Source: Oxytricha trifallax
Taxonomy: Eukaryota; Ciliophora; Spirotrichea; Sporadotrichida; Oxytrichidae
Reading direction: 5' to 3'
Assembly: GCA_000711775.1 (NCBI GenBank)
Contig: ARYC01018502.1
Coordinates: 41,166-105,165 of the forward strand
Length of the DNA: 64,000 bases
Within the stretch, counting starts at the first letter, position 1. Each line of letters begins with the position of its first letter. The translations under genes and the position numbers were made by a program. Positions 12,201 through 21,150 of this stretch are shown here, piece by piece. The notes beneath the pieces were generated by a model, which saw only the letters and a list, made by a program, of their open reading frames with translations, was not told the DNA's origin and made no database searches.

Positions 12201-15200
12201 GCAGGGAAATCCTTAGCGTGCAGACGACTCGAAGAATTAAGGATCTGACAGATTGAACCCCGCCAACTGGCCTGTAATGCAGTGAACCAAGCAACCTCCT
12301 GCCTAAACTCAGCAGGCCTTATTGTAGTAGAAAGCTCTATTTTGAAAGTCTCCAGGCTGGGCCCTGTGGGTCACCCTATCCTTATAACTTTCTAATTTAA
12401 TAATACAAACATCGTGAAACTTGATAAAGCATTAAATTTATATTATTTATTCCACTATCATGGAAATATAATAAAATGATATTGTAATATGATTGTATAT
12501 ATAAAATAGGATCTTTGATGTCGAGATGTCATGAAGGATGTAGATTTAGGCCTGTAATAAGAAATGTTGATATGAAATGGGGTGGTATTTTAGGGGGGTG
12601 GGGTAGGGGGTGGGGTAGGGTATCTCGGTAGGAACAAATAATATATCAAATGATAAAGTAAGTATTGAATGTAAATTACTTTAATCATATAATGGGGGTA
12701 TAGATTGATGTGACATTACTTATATATTTCAATTTTCAATCAAATTATTAGTTAAAATAAATCCATCTCAATATAATACTTATCTATTTTTATTACTCGT
12801 ATAAATTTATTATTTGGGTATAAAATACTGGTAAAACTAATTAAATTTTAAATTAAAAGATTTTTTTTGCACTTCTCAAATATAATAAAGATTTGGGACA
12901 ATTTAGGGATTTTATTCAAACAGAACTATAATTTATTAATAAATTTTATATTTACTTAATATAAATTCCATTTATTTATATTTCTATATGTCAAAGGGTA
13001 AACAAACTATAGTCAAGAAAGATTTATTTATTTAAAAGCAATTATAGCCATAACTTAGCTAATGTAATTATAAATTAGTATTTTAATATTTTAGGGTTAA
13101 TTAATACGATTAAATCTATTTCATAAGGCTCAAATATCAGTTTTTAAGCATTTCTGGGAGGAAACTTAATTTTGAAAGAAGAATTCTTTTCTAAATTAAA
13201 TTTAATATATGAAATTTAAGATATAAATCCTATTAATTCAATAATTTGCAAATTTATAATTTTTATAAATATTCAAACTTTATTCTTAACATATTTTTGT
13301 AACAAATTTCTGAATTTAAAACATTTTAGGAGTTAAGCACTTTAAGCAATATGGGGTATGATTAATAGCTTCCAATTAATTACTCACCTGCCCATGATAA
13401 ATATTAAATAGAGTTTCTTTTATATAATTATTAGAACTAAATAGCAGTTTAATATATTATTATTATTAAATATCATACTCCCTGGAAACACGAGATTATT
13501 CTTTCTTTTGATAATTTAAGTATCCAGCTTTTAATTTATATCAATTGACGAATACCTAGATAATGAACTTGAATTTGATGAGTTTAATGACAACCCTCAG
13601 AAATAAAATTATTATTAATTTTTAAATAATTTGCAATAAATTCAATTTAATTAAGAATATTATAAATATTTAAGAATGACTAATTTTAGTTTATAGGGTA
13701 TGAGTCAACAAACTTTATAAAAAACTTAGGATTAATTTTTGTTATGATGGTCTTGGCTACTTTGGGATTCATAATCAAAACCCCAAAAATCTTTCAGTAG
13801 TTTGATTAAGTTTTTTATTGATAAAAGTAGACTATTAGTGCATACTTTATTAGGGTTTTAGTAGGGTTTATGTAGGGGTTTAATGTTTAAATGTTAGTAA
13901 TTTAAGTGAGTATATGCGAGGTTTGGGGTCAGTTTATGACATTGAGTATATAGATTTATTGTTTAAGTTGCGTTATGGGTGCGATGATTATAGTGATCAA
14001 CTCAAACCTATTCTTAATTACACATCTATAGCAAGACTGCTCCATAAATCTCCTGCAACTGTGAGATCTCACTGTCTATTAGCATTGAATTTAAAGAGAT
14101 AGCAACTTAATTCTAAGCCTAAAAGACCTCTTAAATTTTAGCAGCATCATATCGATTATCTTATTAATGATAAGACTCTTTAATACTGGGTTCACTTCTC
14201 TCTGGCCTAGAGAGCTGTGATGTTTCATCGCCAATTTCCTGAGCTTCATATCTCTGCTTAATCCATAGCTAACATATATAAAAAGAATGGAATATCTTAC
14301 AAGACAGTCAATCGCATTAAGAGAGTGATTGACTTTAATGTTCCATTTTATAAGGATAATTTAAATTATATATTCGATTAAATGCAGAGAGCTTTAAGAG
14401 CATCATATAAAGTTCATACACGCTGATGAAGCAGTATTCACATTCAATACCTTTATATCAAGGTCTTGGTATAAAAGGTACAGCAACATAGAAGTTTATG
14501 ATTAAAAGGTTAAGGTGTAAACTCATGCTATTCTTGGTGGAATAAGCGAAGATAGTGGCCTCGAGACTTATGTTATTCACCCTCGTTCTATAAAGACTGA
14601 ATAATATATTAAGTTCTTGCAATAAATCAGAGATAAGTACGCTGACTAAGAGATTATTCTATTCGTTGATAACTTGTCAGTCCATAAAACTAAAGACTCA
14701 AGGAAGGAATATGAAAGGCTAAATATAATACCTGTATTTAATGTTCCTTACAGCCCTTAGTTCAATGGAATTGAATTATATTGGGGGTTATTGAAAGGTC
14801 ATTATAAGAAATTGCTGCTCTACCATCTGATGCATGATTTAAAGATAGATACAGTAGATTTTATTAAGAGTGCTGCTAAGAGAGTCAGCGATGATAAAGC
14901 TAAAGTATGTGCAAGAGAAGGGAGATTTTGTGTTTAGAAATAAGTAAGTTTTAGATTTAAGCGAATGAATAAGTTCACATATTAAATTTGCCCGTAAAGA
15001 GATTTGGCTTCTCTTTCTTTTCTACTCTTAAGGCTTGCTTGGGCTCATGTTTCTTCTCTTAGTGCCGGCCCCTGCATTTATGTTCATCTCTTCTGGCTTT
15101 TAGAAATCTTTGTAGAGTCTCTTACTCAATTCATGCTTTACTTGAGACTTTCTCTCTCTGTTTAATTTGCTGCGCTCTTTCATCAAGTTAATAGCAGTGC

Positions 15201-18200
15201 CAGGTTTTTCTATAAAGTTAGAAGACTAAGCTTACTAGTGATGAATAGATGCTTCTGCAGTTCCTAGAGCCAGGTGTCGCTGATTCTAACTCCCTAATTC
15301 TCTTTTTCTTCAGGAGAGATGCTATAGCGTTTCTTGTGAGCTTCTTAAATTACTTCATTTAAGTACTCAGGTTTCAGAGTTCCAAGAACGCCAAAGAAGA
15401 AGTTTCTCTCTGGCACCTTATTAGAGAGTTACAGCTTTGATGGAAGGTAGAGAGCAACATCTGGATCACTCATAGCATCATCATAGAGGTTTGTTACTGA
15501 AATTTCAGGGTAGTTAGGAATTTCAATCATCCTAATTTCATTAGACTTAAAAGCTTTTTTCTCTTCACTTAGCAATGCCATTAAGAATGATATTTTTGTT
15601 CCTTCCTAAGTTGGCAAGAACAATCTAACTATATTTAATAAGTTAGTTATAAGTAATTACTTACCTTGCTATGCCAAGTATCTGTAAAGATCTTTTTTAC
15701 TTCTGAATTTTCCTATTAAATCTTGAGATTAAATTCTCTTCATTGTATCATTCATAGATTCGATCTTGCTTCAAGTTTCTATAAATGTTTATGAAATTTA
15801 AAATTATGGACATCCATTCTGAACTTCCTAAAATTTTACTACTAAATAGGGAGATCCACTTGGAGGTCAACCTGAATCAGATAAATAGATAAAGATGGAG
15901 GAACTTTCTCCAAGTTTCAGAGTTTGACATCCATTTTTATCAAACTTTTTCCATTAAATTGCTCCTAATAATAATTAATTTAATTAGGTGGTGCTCCTAA
16001 TTTATTTAAAACTTAATTAGGAGGTTAAATTAAAGTTCAAGACCGTATTAGGTGGTGCATTAAAAAATTAAAGTTTAAAACCTCCCTTCATAAATTTACA
16101 AGAACAGATTTAGGAGCACCACCTAACTTTACAAAACAAATTTAGGTGCATTTTAATGTATAAAATGGATGGAATAGTAGATAAATTATATCTAATGTTA
16201 AAAAATATAAAACTAATGTCTCGCACTATGTTCCCTTTAAACCTCTCTAAATCTATGAGGATATGCTCTTGCTTGTGTATAGAGGTAGAATTTAAACAGC
16301 TAATATAATTATTAATAGTACTTGTAAAATGAGCGGCAACTTACTAAAAAAAGCGGCATTGCTTGGTATTAGCCAGCAAAAACTTTCTTTCATGAATTAA
16401 AAGAAAATTAAGACTTGTGATGCCTCTACCTAGTATGAACCTGAAATTCTCTAACCTTAGGTCTAAGACTTTGAATAACAATTCAGTTGTTAAATAGAAA
16501 TGCAGAGCTAAGAAATTCAATGCGAAGTTCCAATAAAAATGGTTGAAGAGGAGGAAGAGAAAAAAGAAATTAAAGCATTACATTTATGTGAAGAGTGTGA
16601 GAAGAACTTCACTTATAAATCTGCTCTTAAGCGTCATATCTTAGAGTAGCATTCTAACAAGCCAAAGCTCTATCTTAAGCATGATAAGATAGATGGAAAA
16701 TATTTTTGCCCTTATTGCAATAAGCAATATAACCATTCAAGGGATTTAAAAGTTCACCTATAAAACCATCATGTGAAGAAGTTTGAAGTCATAGATCCCT
16801 AGACTGGTGAGGTCTTCCTTCAAAAAAGAAAGCCAAGAGACCCTTTAGAATCCTTGGAACAAAGAGTTAAGAAAGAAAATAAGCTTATTAAAGCAGTGAG
16901 AAACCTTCCAGCTTCTGAGATAGTTAAAATCACTCTGAAGATACAAGCACTAAAGCTTCCAATTTTAAATGTAATTGACCTTAAAGAATGTAAGGAAAGT
17001 TATCTTATACTTGAGGACAAGTTTGAGAAAAAGGTCATAACTGATAAGCAGTTCGCATACAAGATTTATCCATTCAACTACTTTAAATGCGATGATAAGT
17101 ATCAAATGGAATTTGTCAATGAGTACTAAGCTCTTACTAAAGCAAGGGATAGACAGTGCAGATTTATAATTAAGCTCGATGCAATTCTCCTTGCTCAAGA
17201 TCATGTTGCTTTTCGTCTCCCTCTATATTAAATGACTTTAAGAGACTACATATAAGATTAAAGGATTCCAAAGTAGCTACCCCTTATTCTTACAAATGTT
17301 TGCAAAGGCATTGAAGAGCTGCACACTTTAGGGTATGTCCATAGAGACTTGAAGCCAGAGAATATTATGCTTGATTTTTCACCTCTCAGAGCAGTAATAA
17401 TTGATCTCAATAGATCATAAAGAGTTGAAGCTTCAGGACTTGGCAACGTTTATGGTACTCCTGGATACTTTCCAGAAAGGGAGGACTGGAGAGATGGTGA
17501 TATTAAGTGGGATATATGGGTTCTAGCAGCAATTATTGCTGAATGCGATATACCAAGAAATTTTTACTATAGCTGTAAGATAGAGAAAGATTCAAAGCAA
17601 ATAATACAGCAATATTTAAACTAGAATAAGATAAAAGGTAAAATGAAAGATATGCCTGAGTAGATAATCATTAAACCTAACCATAGAGCGGCGCATACAA
17701 TAAACTAAATTGTAAGCTGGATAGGAGAAATAAATTTTAGAAACTTGCCTCATGATGCAAAAGTATTATTTGAGTGAATAGTAAAAATAAAGCACCTCTT
17801 ATACACACTAATATACAATACACTTAAACATTAAACCCCTACATAAACCCTACTAAAACCCTAATAAAGTATGTATGCACTAATAGTATACTATTATTAA
17901 TCAAAATCTCAGTCAAACTACTGAAAGGGTTTTAGGGTTTTGAATGACTCTTACACTTTAACTTACATAATTTAAAATTGGATTGTAAGGAAGTTTTTAG
18001 ACACAATTTTTAATATAGATTTCAGAAAATAAAAACCAAATTGGAAGAGATTTTTATTTACAATGCTCTATTAAGGTTCTATCTGGAATCTTATATAGAA
18101 TTTACACTTTGTTCTTTCATTACTCTTAATTAGGTAAAAAACTCTTTCACATAATAAATAAAATAGTTAAATTTGGATACTGGATATGATTTATTATAAT

Positions 18201-19334
18201 TAAAGTTCGATATAATTTTTTTTAAAATTGCAGGAAAAAATAATGATGGTGATTTGATGAGTTCAGTCTTCTCTATAATAATATCATTCTCGGCAATTTT
18301 GGCGCCTCTAATTTTCATGATAATTGTTTATAACCGATATCTAAAGAGACACAATAGTAAAAAGCTCTAATAACAAGTTAAAACACTAACAGAAGACTTA
18401 AATCCAAAGAACTAATGGAATTTACTATTTTCTTCGATCTATCTCTTTAGGAGACTTCTTTATTCATAATTTAATAGTTACATTTTCTATCTATAAATTA
18501 AATAAATATTCGATCGTGATTGTATTCATGGATCAGTATTAAGGACTATAATAACAATTTATGGTTACTCAATCACTTTTCATGATTATTTACATTTTGA
18601 AAATATTGCCATACTAAACGAAAGCGAGAAACTATCATGAAATATTTAACGAATCTTGTTTTCTTATTATGTGCTATTCATTTTATGCTTTTACTGATAC
18701 TTATGATACTGACTACGATCAATTCTTCGATTTAGGATATTAATATATAATTAATAAAAAAGAGAGATATATTTACATTATTTTAAAAGTCAATGCTAAA
18801 AACTAACTAATTAACTAACTTATTTTTAAAATAAGATATGTTCCTATAACCTTAGTTTTGTTCTTTCTCTTTGCTAATATTTTCTATATTGTGGCATAAA
18901 AGTTGATTTTAGCAATAAAACGGATATAATTGAGAAAAAGGATCAAAGATTCATATATTTGTTAATAATAATTTACTTAATTTATAGTAGATTAGCAACG
19001 TCTCAATGCAACTCTAGATGAATTCAATATAAATTAAAAAATAAAGGTATAAAAGAGCCTAACTAGAAAAAAGTTAAAAAAAGAATCAGGTTTGTTACAA
19101 CAAATAGATCCACAGTTGACATAAAATAATTTTGATAATTCTTAACAATTAAAATAATCAGATTCGAGTATGAATTTAATTACTATTGATAATGTTAGTA
19201 GTATGATGTCACCTCATACAAGTTTTTTGGGAAAATATTTTATAAGACAATAAAGAAATTTTAAAATTCTAAGAAAATTACTTTTAATTTTGACAAATAA
19301 TTAAAATTAATTAAATTTTGATTAAGTTAAATGA
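3125..19334 (+). CDS. Gene D: large multi-pass membrane protein of a ciliate-expanded family, germline (IES-interrupted) form
   Basis: Many plus-strand MDSs, each open only with TAA/TAG = Gln, spell in order the landmarks of a large ciliate surface-protein family. These are extracellular repeat-like stretches (LARIDSGD; VGYHTTVSGKNIGVIFP), a cadherin/dystroglycan-like piece (NTPPFFIKKLVNQTMIAGQS...LSYKLP), a membrane-proximal region (LPGNTRLFFLLIIQVSSF; GYESTNFIKNLGLIF), several TM helices, the conserved block SLFMIIYILKILPYQTKARN, and a Q/N/S-rich cytoplasmic tail ending at TGA 19332-19334. I place it at the cell surface; ligand and function are unknown. Two transposon-like elements lie inside coding segments (10318-12637 and 13776-17942) and the frame is restored on removal. 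The true 5' end may be at 2575. The number and exact ends of MDSs are incompletely resolved, so the whole-gene link is an inference. Confidence 0.7.
3680..3766 (+). other. MDS of gene D (extracellular)
   Basis: Reads YGCVSNEVQEVGSPQAIGYL then AFDKDTIV, with one TAA read as Gln. A local GC rise marks the segment within pure A/T sequence. Confidence 0.6.
3767..5920 (+). other. AT-rich spacer with weak coding islands (probable IESs and small MDSs of gene D)
   Basis: Weak plus-strand coding islands occur near 4201-4270 (NSSMNYYTQINLNPPYRFNM), 4752-4800 (FYESMSQNHVFSLPQKFENF) and 5031-5095 (FSYFKVADSQIFNASTPKDI). The rest is A/T. C-rich micro-motifs of the GAAACTTCCCCC type occur at about 5446-5485, 5801-5822, 5841-5862 and 5882-5902. 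Confidence 0.35.
5921..6025 (+). other. MDS of gene D (extracellular)
   Basis: Reads YTLLVGYHTTVSGKNIGVIF then PVGDPTMQQYEYAKF, a clean beta-rich segment with two consecutive stop-type codons read as Gln. Confidence 0.65.
6215..6311 (+). repeat. SINE-like family, 5'-truncated copy with (TAA)n tail
   Basis: About 80 bp match the 3' end of the longer copy at 59430-60108: CCCCAGTATTAATTTCTG next to GCATTAAATAATAA. A (TAA)n run at 6290-6311 ends it. Truncation at the 5' side and the simple 3' tail suggest retroposition. Confidence 0.55.
6929..7020 (+). other. MDS of gene D (extracellular)
   Basis: Reads SISGAVDLTISINQTQYTPE then NGFNIIQI in one frame, with a TAA as Gln. Confidence 0.6.
7239..7400 (+). 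other. MDS of gene D (extracellular, Cys-containing)
   Basis: The longest clear extracellular MDS: NITCYYGLQCQVEVLKVYIE, YCDNSTSRFTILDVDYDWAY and IQSNYNRQIYYES. Three cysteines and aromatic-rich strands fit a secreted fold. Confidence 0.75.
7983..8095 (+). other. MDS of gene D (extracellular)
   Basis: Reads QAEDYGNVFEYRVEVVPDSK then GDKNSATSLGFYSYYLK in one frame. Confidence 0.65.
8384..8457 (+). other. MDS of gene D (short)
   Basis: Reads SISSEIYSIYFSKHGFPYQM then HSDIG before a TGA in the flanking IES. Boundaries are uncertain. Confidence 0.45.
8717..8800 (+). other. MDS of gene D (pre-cadherin segment)
   Basis: Reads TGPIHFVLGSSPILVSVPLF then QSNYQDNS. A C-rich micro-motif lies just upstream at about 8661-8682. 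Confidence 0.5.
9181..9313 (+). other. MDS of gene D (cadherin-like start)
   Basis: Reads SSIEIIDFTLIVYESIVNYG then NTPPFFIKKLVNQTMIAGQS and LSYK. The pattern N-T-P-P-x-F followed by an AG-x-SLSYK strand is that of a dystroglycan-type cadherin-like repeat. It ends in the pointer AGCTATAAA (9305-9313). Confidence 0.75.
9314..9462 (+). other. IES with 9-bp pointer AGCTATAAA
   Basis: AGCTATAAA occurs at 9305-9313 and 9454-9462. Removing 149 bp with one pointer copy joins AGQSLSYK to LPTIMDNQEDNY in frame, completing a cadherin-like strand pair. Flanking bases differ outside the pointer. The internal sequence is A/T-rich with no coding signal. Confidence 0.8.
9454..9720 (+). other. MDSs of gene D (cadherin-like middle)
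   Basis: 9454-9515 reads LSYKLPTIMDNQEDNYTSKY. A second MDS at about 9589-9720 reads KPSKTFSGEYQIQIKLTDNN, the final strand typical of cadherin-like repeats. The IES between them is not resolved to a pointer. Confidence 0.65.
10136..10317 (+). other. MDS of gene D interrupted by the palindromic element (5' half)
   Basis: Reads RQVLVLFDTKMRIPENYSER, then LNNSLTVYLIQESRRSIVNY and MRLQLSFENINN. The reading frame meets the composite element at 10318. The four bases before it, ATAA, recur after it at 12638-12641. Confidence 0.75.
10600..10985. repeat. Nested AT-rich palindrome
   Basis: The left arm (TTGAAAAAACTTATCTATTA onward) is the reverse complement of the right arm, with only a few mismatches, meeting near 10790. 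Each arm is about 190 bp. It looks like a separate foldback insertion into the left outer arm of the host element. Confidence 0.8.
11000..11610 (-). repeat. R1 repeat copy 1 (about 600 bp, GC-richer)
   Basis: Reverse-complement match to the copies at 11745-12395 and 57310-57962. Shared landmarks include CTGTCCTTTCGC, CTCACTTTTGAA and TCATCTAATGCAGGGAAAT (in the orientation of the other two copies). No ORF with ciliate codon use was recognised. Function is unknown; it may be a non-autonomous transposon or a transcribed RNA-like repeat. Confidence 0.75.
11745..12395 (+). repeat. R1 repeat copy 2
   Basis: Inverted relative to copy 1 and in the same orientation as the copy at 57310-57962. The similarity begins near AATCAAACCATCAATT and ends near AACTTTCTAATTTAATAATA. 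It is diverged by substitutions and short indels from both others, so the arms of the palindrome are not freshly made. Confidence 0.75.
12642..12715 (+). other. MDS of gene D interrupted by the palindromic element (3' half)
   Basis: After one ATAA copy the frame continues NISNDKVSIECKLLQSYNGG directly from the FENIN at 10317. The join needs no added or lost base. Confidence 0.7.
12716..13111 (+). other. IES-rich spacer within gene D
   Basis: A/T-rich. No clear coding segment, although the plus strand stays open in places because TGA is rare in such sequence. Confidence 0.4.
13112..13205 (+). other. MDS of gene D (pre-TM segment)
   Basis: Reads KSISQGSNISVFQAFLGGNL then ILKEEFFS, matching the S-S-G-x-N-x-x-x-N-L pattern that precedes the first TM helix in this family. 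Confidence 0.55.
13475..13606 (+). other. MDS of gene D (conserved membrane-proximal block)
   Basis: Reads ILPGNTRLFFLLIIQVSSFQ then FISIDEYLDNELEFDEFNDN and PQK. The P-G/A-N-x-x-x-FF motif followed by an acidic stretch is a family hallmark. Confidence 0.75.
13690..13775 (+). other. MDS of gene D split by the TBE (5' half)
   Basis: Reads FIGYESTNFIKNLGLIFVMM then VLATLGFI, the start of a TM helix. It ends in AAT (13773-13775), the target duplication of the TBE. Confidence 0.8.
13776..13885 (+). repeat. TBE left terminal inverted repeat
   Basis: About 110 bp, inverted match to 17833-17942 with small indels. Both arms also carry an inner TTTAGTAGGGTTTATGTAGG tract that resembles a G-rich telomeric strand. 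Confidence 0.9.
13914..14968 (+). pseudogene. TBE 42-kDa transposase, DDE type, with frame breaks
   Basis: Starts at ATG 13914 (MRGLGSVYDIEYIDLLFKLR). The first part contains a helix-turn-helix-like SIARLLHKSPATVRSHCL. The catalytic core follows: HADEAVFTFN (first D), ILFVDNLSVHK (second D) and PQFNGIELYWG (E). There are 34 residues between the second D and E, the Tc1/mariner DD34E spacing. It would cut and paste the element and, by published work on TBEs, contribute to germline DNA elimination. A one-base gain near 14400, compared with the copy at 63780, shifts the frame. A TAAG duplication near 14941 shifts it again before the natural TGA (14966-14968). The protein from this copy is therefore broken. 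Confidence 0.88.
14975..15581 (-). pseudogene. TBE 22-kDa ORF (function unknown), frameshifted
   Basis: ATG at 15581 on the minus strand: MALLSEEKKAFKSNEIRMIE, then LPSKLQLSNKVPERNFFFGV and LGTLKPEYLNEVI. The C-terminal part is basic (MKERSKLNRERKSQVKHELS). The size, about 200 codons, and convergent position between the other two genes match the TBE 22-kDa protein. A frame slip occurs near 15230 and another near 15030 relative to the fragment at 30000-30235. The end at TGA 14975-14977 is chosen because that fragment shows the same final codons and stop. No known domain is recognised. Confidence 0.75.
15983..16130. repeat. Inverted repeat between TBE genes
   Basis: TTAGGTGGTGCTCCTAA near 15983 and its inverted form near 16109 enclose two further GGTGGTGC or GGAGG blocks, forming a potential hairpin upstream of the 57-kDa gene. 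Its role is unknown; it might be regulatory or a small insertion. Confidence 0.6.
16329..17777 (+). CDS. TBE 57-kDa protein: C2H2 zinc fingers + protein kinase domain, intact
   Basis: A single open frame of 482 residues with TAA/TAG as Gln, ending at TGA 17775-17777. The upstream ATG at 16329 gives the reported 57-kDa size. After a Q/E-rich N-terminus come two C2H2 fingers, LCEECEKNFTYKSALKRH and FCPYCNKQYNHSRDLKVH. A kinase fold follows: Lys in FAYKIYP, Glu in NEYQAL, the catalytic loop YVHRDLKPENIM, the metal-binding position as DLN rather than DFG (VIIDLNRS), GTPGYFPE and WDIWVL. HRD and the ATP lysine are present, so catalysis is plausible despite the DFG change. It probably binds DNA and phosphorylates an unknown partner. 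It is the only unbroken gene of this TBE. Confidence 0.92.
17833..17942 (-). repeat. TBE right terminal inverted repeat
   Basis: Inverted match to 13776-13885. The outer C4A4 tract has decayed to CCCTAAAACCC. It is followed by AAT (17943-17945). Confidence 0.9.
17946..18176 (+). other. MDS of gene D split by the TBE (3' half)
   Basis: Joined to 13775, the frame runs VLATLGFI-MTLTLQLTQFKIGLQ without a base added or lost, completing a TM helix. It stays open through LQCSIKVLSGILYRIYTLFF to a TGA near 18176. Confidence 0.7.
18229..18480 (+). other. MDS of gene D (TM helices)
   Basis: Reads GKNNDGDLMSSVFSIIISFS then AILAPLIFMIIVYNRYLKRH, a TM helix. The cytoplasmic LQQQVKTLTEDLNPKNQWNL and the start of the next helix, IYLFRRLLYSQFNSYIFYL, follow. 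Confidence 0.72.
18545..18935 (+). other. MDS of gene D (conserved C-terminal TM block)
   Basis: Reads QQFMVTQSLFMIIYILKILP, then YQTKARNYHEIFNESCFLIM and CYSFYAFTDTYDTDYDQFFD. The sequence P-x-x-x-KARN-x-x-E-x-x-NE between two helices is the best-conserved part of the family. Confidence 0.75.
18985..19334 (+). other. Last MDS of gene D (cytoplasmic tail)
   Basis: Reads RLNATLDEFNINQKIKVQKS, then GLLQQIDPQLTQNNFDNSQQ and DSSMNLITIDNVSSMMSPHT, ending at TGA 19332-19334. Polar, Q/N/S-rich tails of this kind are usual in the family. Confidence 0.65.
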
Positions 19335-20869
19335 ATGTTTAGAATCATAAATAAATTTCTTATGATGAAGATCCAAATTTAAATTTTAAAAATAATGTTA
19401 ATTAATGATATATTACCAATAATTCTATTTTAAATTTTGAGGATTTTGTGTGGACTAAAAATAGCATTAATAAACTAAATAAGTTGGGCCTATAATAAAT
19501 TGAAAACTAAATTTAGTTGGAAATTAATCAGAAACATTATTTATTATATATAAAATTAATTAATTAAACGAAATAATTTACCGATATTAAGAAAACGAAT
19601 GGAGTCAGATTTAGTAGTAAACTAATAAATACTTTAATATAATTGATCTTATTTGAGAGGGGTAAGGGTCCTCCAAAAACTTATAATAATAAATCTCAAG
19701 TAAAATCTTTTTTTACAAATAAATTTTTTATTATATTTTTTAAATATTTTTTCCTTTCTGTAATTATGTGAAATTTGGCAACTATAACTTCTTAGACATT
19801 CATTTAATTATAATACTAGCAATATTATTGCTAAAAATAACTATATAGCAATTATAATTTCTTCCTTTCTTCATCACACTTGCCATTAAACTTCTATTTT
19901 TTTTAAGAATTCTATTTATATTATTATCTCACTTTATTTTATGGCAAGACAATATTTACATATTATTTTAATTGAAAATTTTAAAAGATTCTTAGCATTC
20001 CCCCTTAACAAATTCATTTTTTATCAATTTATTAGAAATTATTTTCTATGTAGATTCATCAGTAATATATATAATGAATTTGTTATGCTGGAAACTTCCC
20101 CCCCCCCTAATTTTCAGTATAAAGCAATATATTTAAATCAAACTAATCATTAATCGCTCAACTTTTTTTCCTGTTATTTTTAAAATTGTACTAAAATAAT
20201 ATTTTTATATCATTAAATAATTATCTACTTATTATAAATAAATATATCTTAAAAGAAAAATTTATTGAAAAATCTGAAAATTTTCTATATATTTAATACA
20301 TAAATGTGAATTTAAAAAAATCAAACATAATGTTAATTCTTTTGTAAGTTTAATTAAATATTTACACTTAAGTTTAGAAACTTTTTAAAAATAAAAACAT
20401 ATTTGAAGAGAATATTTAATAATTTATTTATATAATTGAAAAAATCGAAATTTGTTTCATGTTTAAAGTAAGAATTGAAGGAATGTTTTACATATTTAAT
20501 TGGAATATAAAACATAAAGAAAAATTTGGGGCTTATATTAATTTTTAAAATAAATAATTGATACTATATGATCAGCGAAATTATTTATGAATTAAAACAG
20601 TATATATAAAAATAATCTAAATTAAAGAAACTTGAAAGAAATTAATTTAAAGTTCTTAGAGATATTAAATGAGAATCAATGGTTAAATCTTTCATTGATA
20701 AAATTAGCTTTGAACAACTTTATTTTCTTTATAATAAATATTATTATTAAATATAAAGATATATTAATTTGTTTATCAAATAAATTTGTCTAATCAATAT
20801 ATTAATATTATAATTTTTTTAAAAAAATCATCTTTTTCAAGGATATCATTAGCTGTAAAATATGAATAT
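19335..20869. other. Intergenic AT-rich spacer between convergent genes D and A
   Basis: No gene recognised. A C-rich micro-motif (GGAAACTTCCCCCCCC) lies at about 20092-20107. Short open stretches here follow from the scarcity of TGA in A/T sequence. Confidence 0.6.
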
Positions 20870-21150
20870 TCAATCATTTAGTTCAATTTCTATCTATTTT
20901 TCTTTTGGCATACTAATTTTTTGTTGATGTCTTTAATTCAACTCGTTGTAGCCCTTATTACTTTAATAGCTCAAATTTTTTTGGTGATTTTTTGACAATA
21001 TTTGCATTTGCTTGGTAAATGGGTCTTGTAAAGACAAGTCTTTTTACCATTGATATTTTTCAGTTTTCTTGGATTTATTTAATTTTTAATCGTGGCCTTT
21101 GCTTTTTGGGCCAAATTAGGTTTTGATATCCTCATTTTAAAGTTTAAGGA
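20870..21150 (-). other. Gene A last MDS (Q/K-rich tail and stop)
   Basis: Reads EDIKTQFGPKSKGHDQKLNK, then SKKTEKYQWQKDLSLQDPFT and QKISMPKEKQIEIELND with TGA at 20870-20872. Aligns loosely with NTDEDNFEIEVGPDLAEI of gene B. Confidence 0.65.

Larger units (their letters stand above)
10318..12637. mobile_element. 2.32-kb long-inverted-repeat composite element inside an MDS
   Basis: The termini are inverted: TTGTTCCTACCGAGATACCC at the left and its complement at the right, flanked by ATAA direct repeats (10314-10317, 12638-12641). The outer arms (about 10318-10600 and 12395-12637) carry C-rich tracts such as CCTACCCCCTACCACCC. Nested inside are a nearly perfect AT palindrome (about 10600-10985) and two oppositely oriented copies of a roughly 600-bp GC-richer repeat (11000-11610 and 11745-12395), with a short loop near 11620-11740. 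No transposase-like ORF was found, so it is non-autonomous or structural. Excision with one ATAA restores gene D. Confidence 0.8.
13776..17942 (+). mobile_element. TBE transposon (Tc1/mariner-like, telomere-bearing), 4167 bp
   Basis: The ends are inverted: CAAAACCCCAAAAATC at the left and the complement of a degenerate CAAAACCCTAAAACCC at the right, flanked by AAT duplications (13773-13775, 17943-17945). Length, telomere-like C4A4 ends, 3-bp duplication and gene order (transposase +, 22-kDa -, zinc-finger/kinase +) are those described for TBE elements of Oxytricha. The 57-kDa gene is intact, while the transposase and 22-kDa gene carry frame breaks. The element sits inside an MDS of gene D and behaves as a removable insertion. 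Confidence 0.93.

Noticed and set aside
16965-17446. Minus-strand open frames over the TBE kinase
   Set aside because: Antisense shadows of the intact 57-kDa gene.
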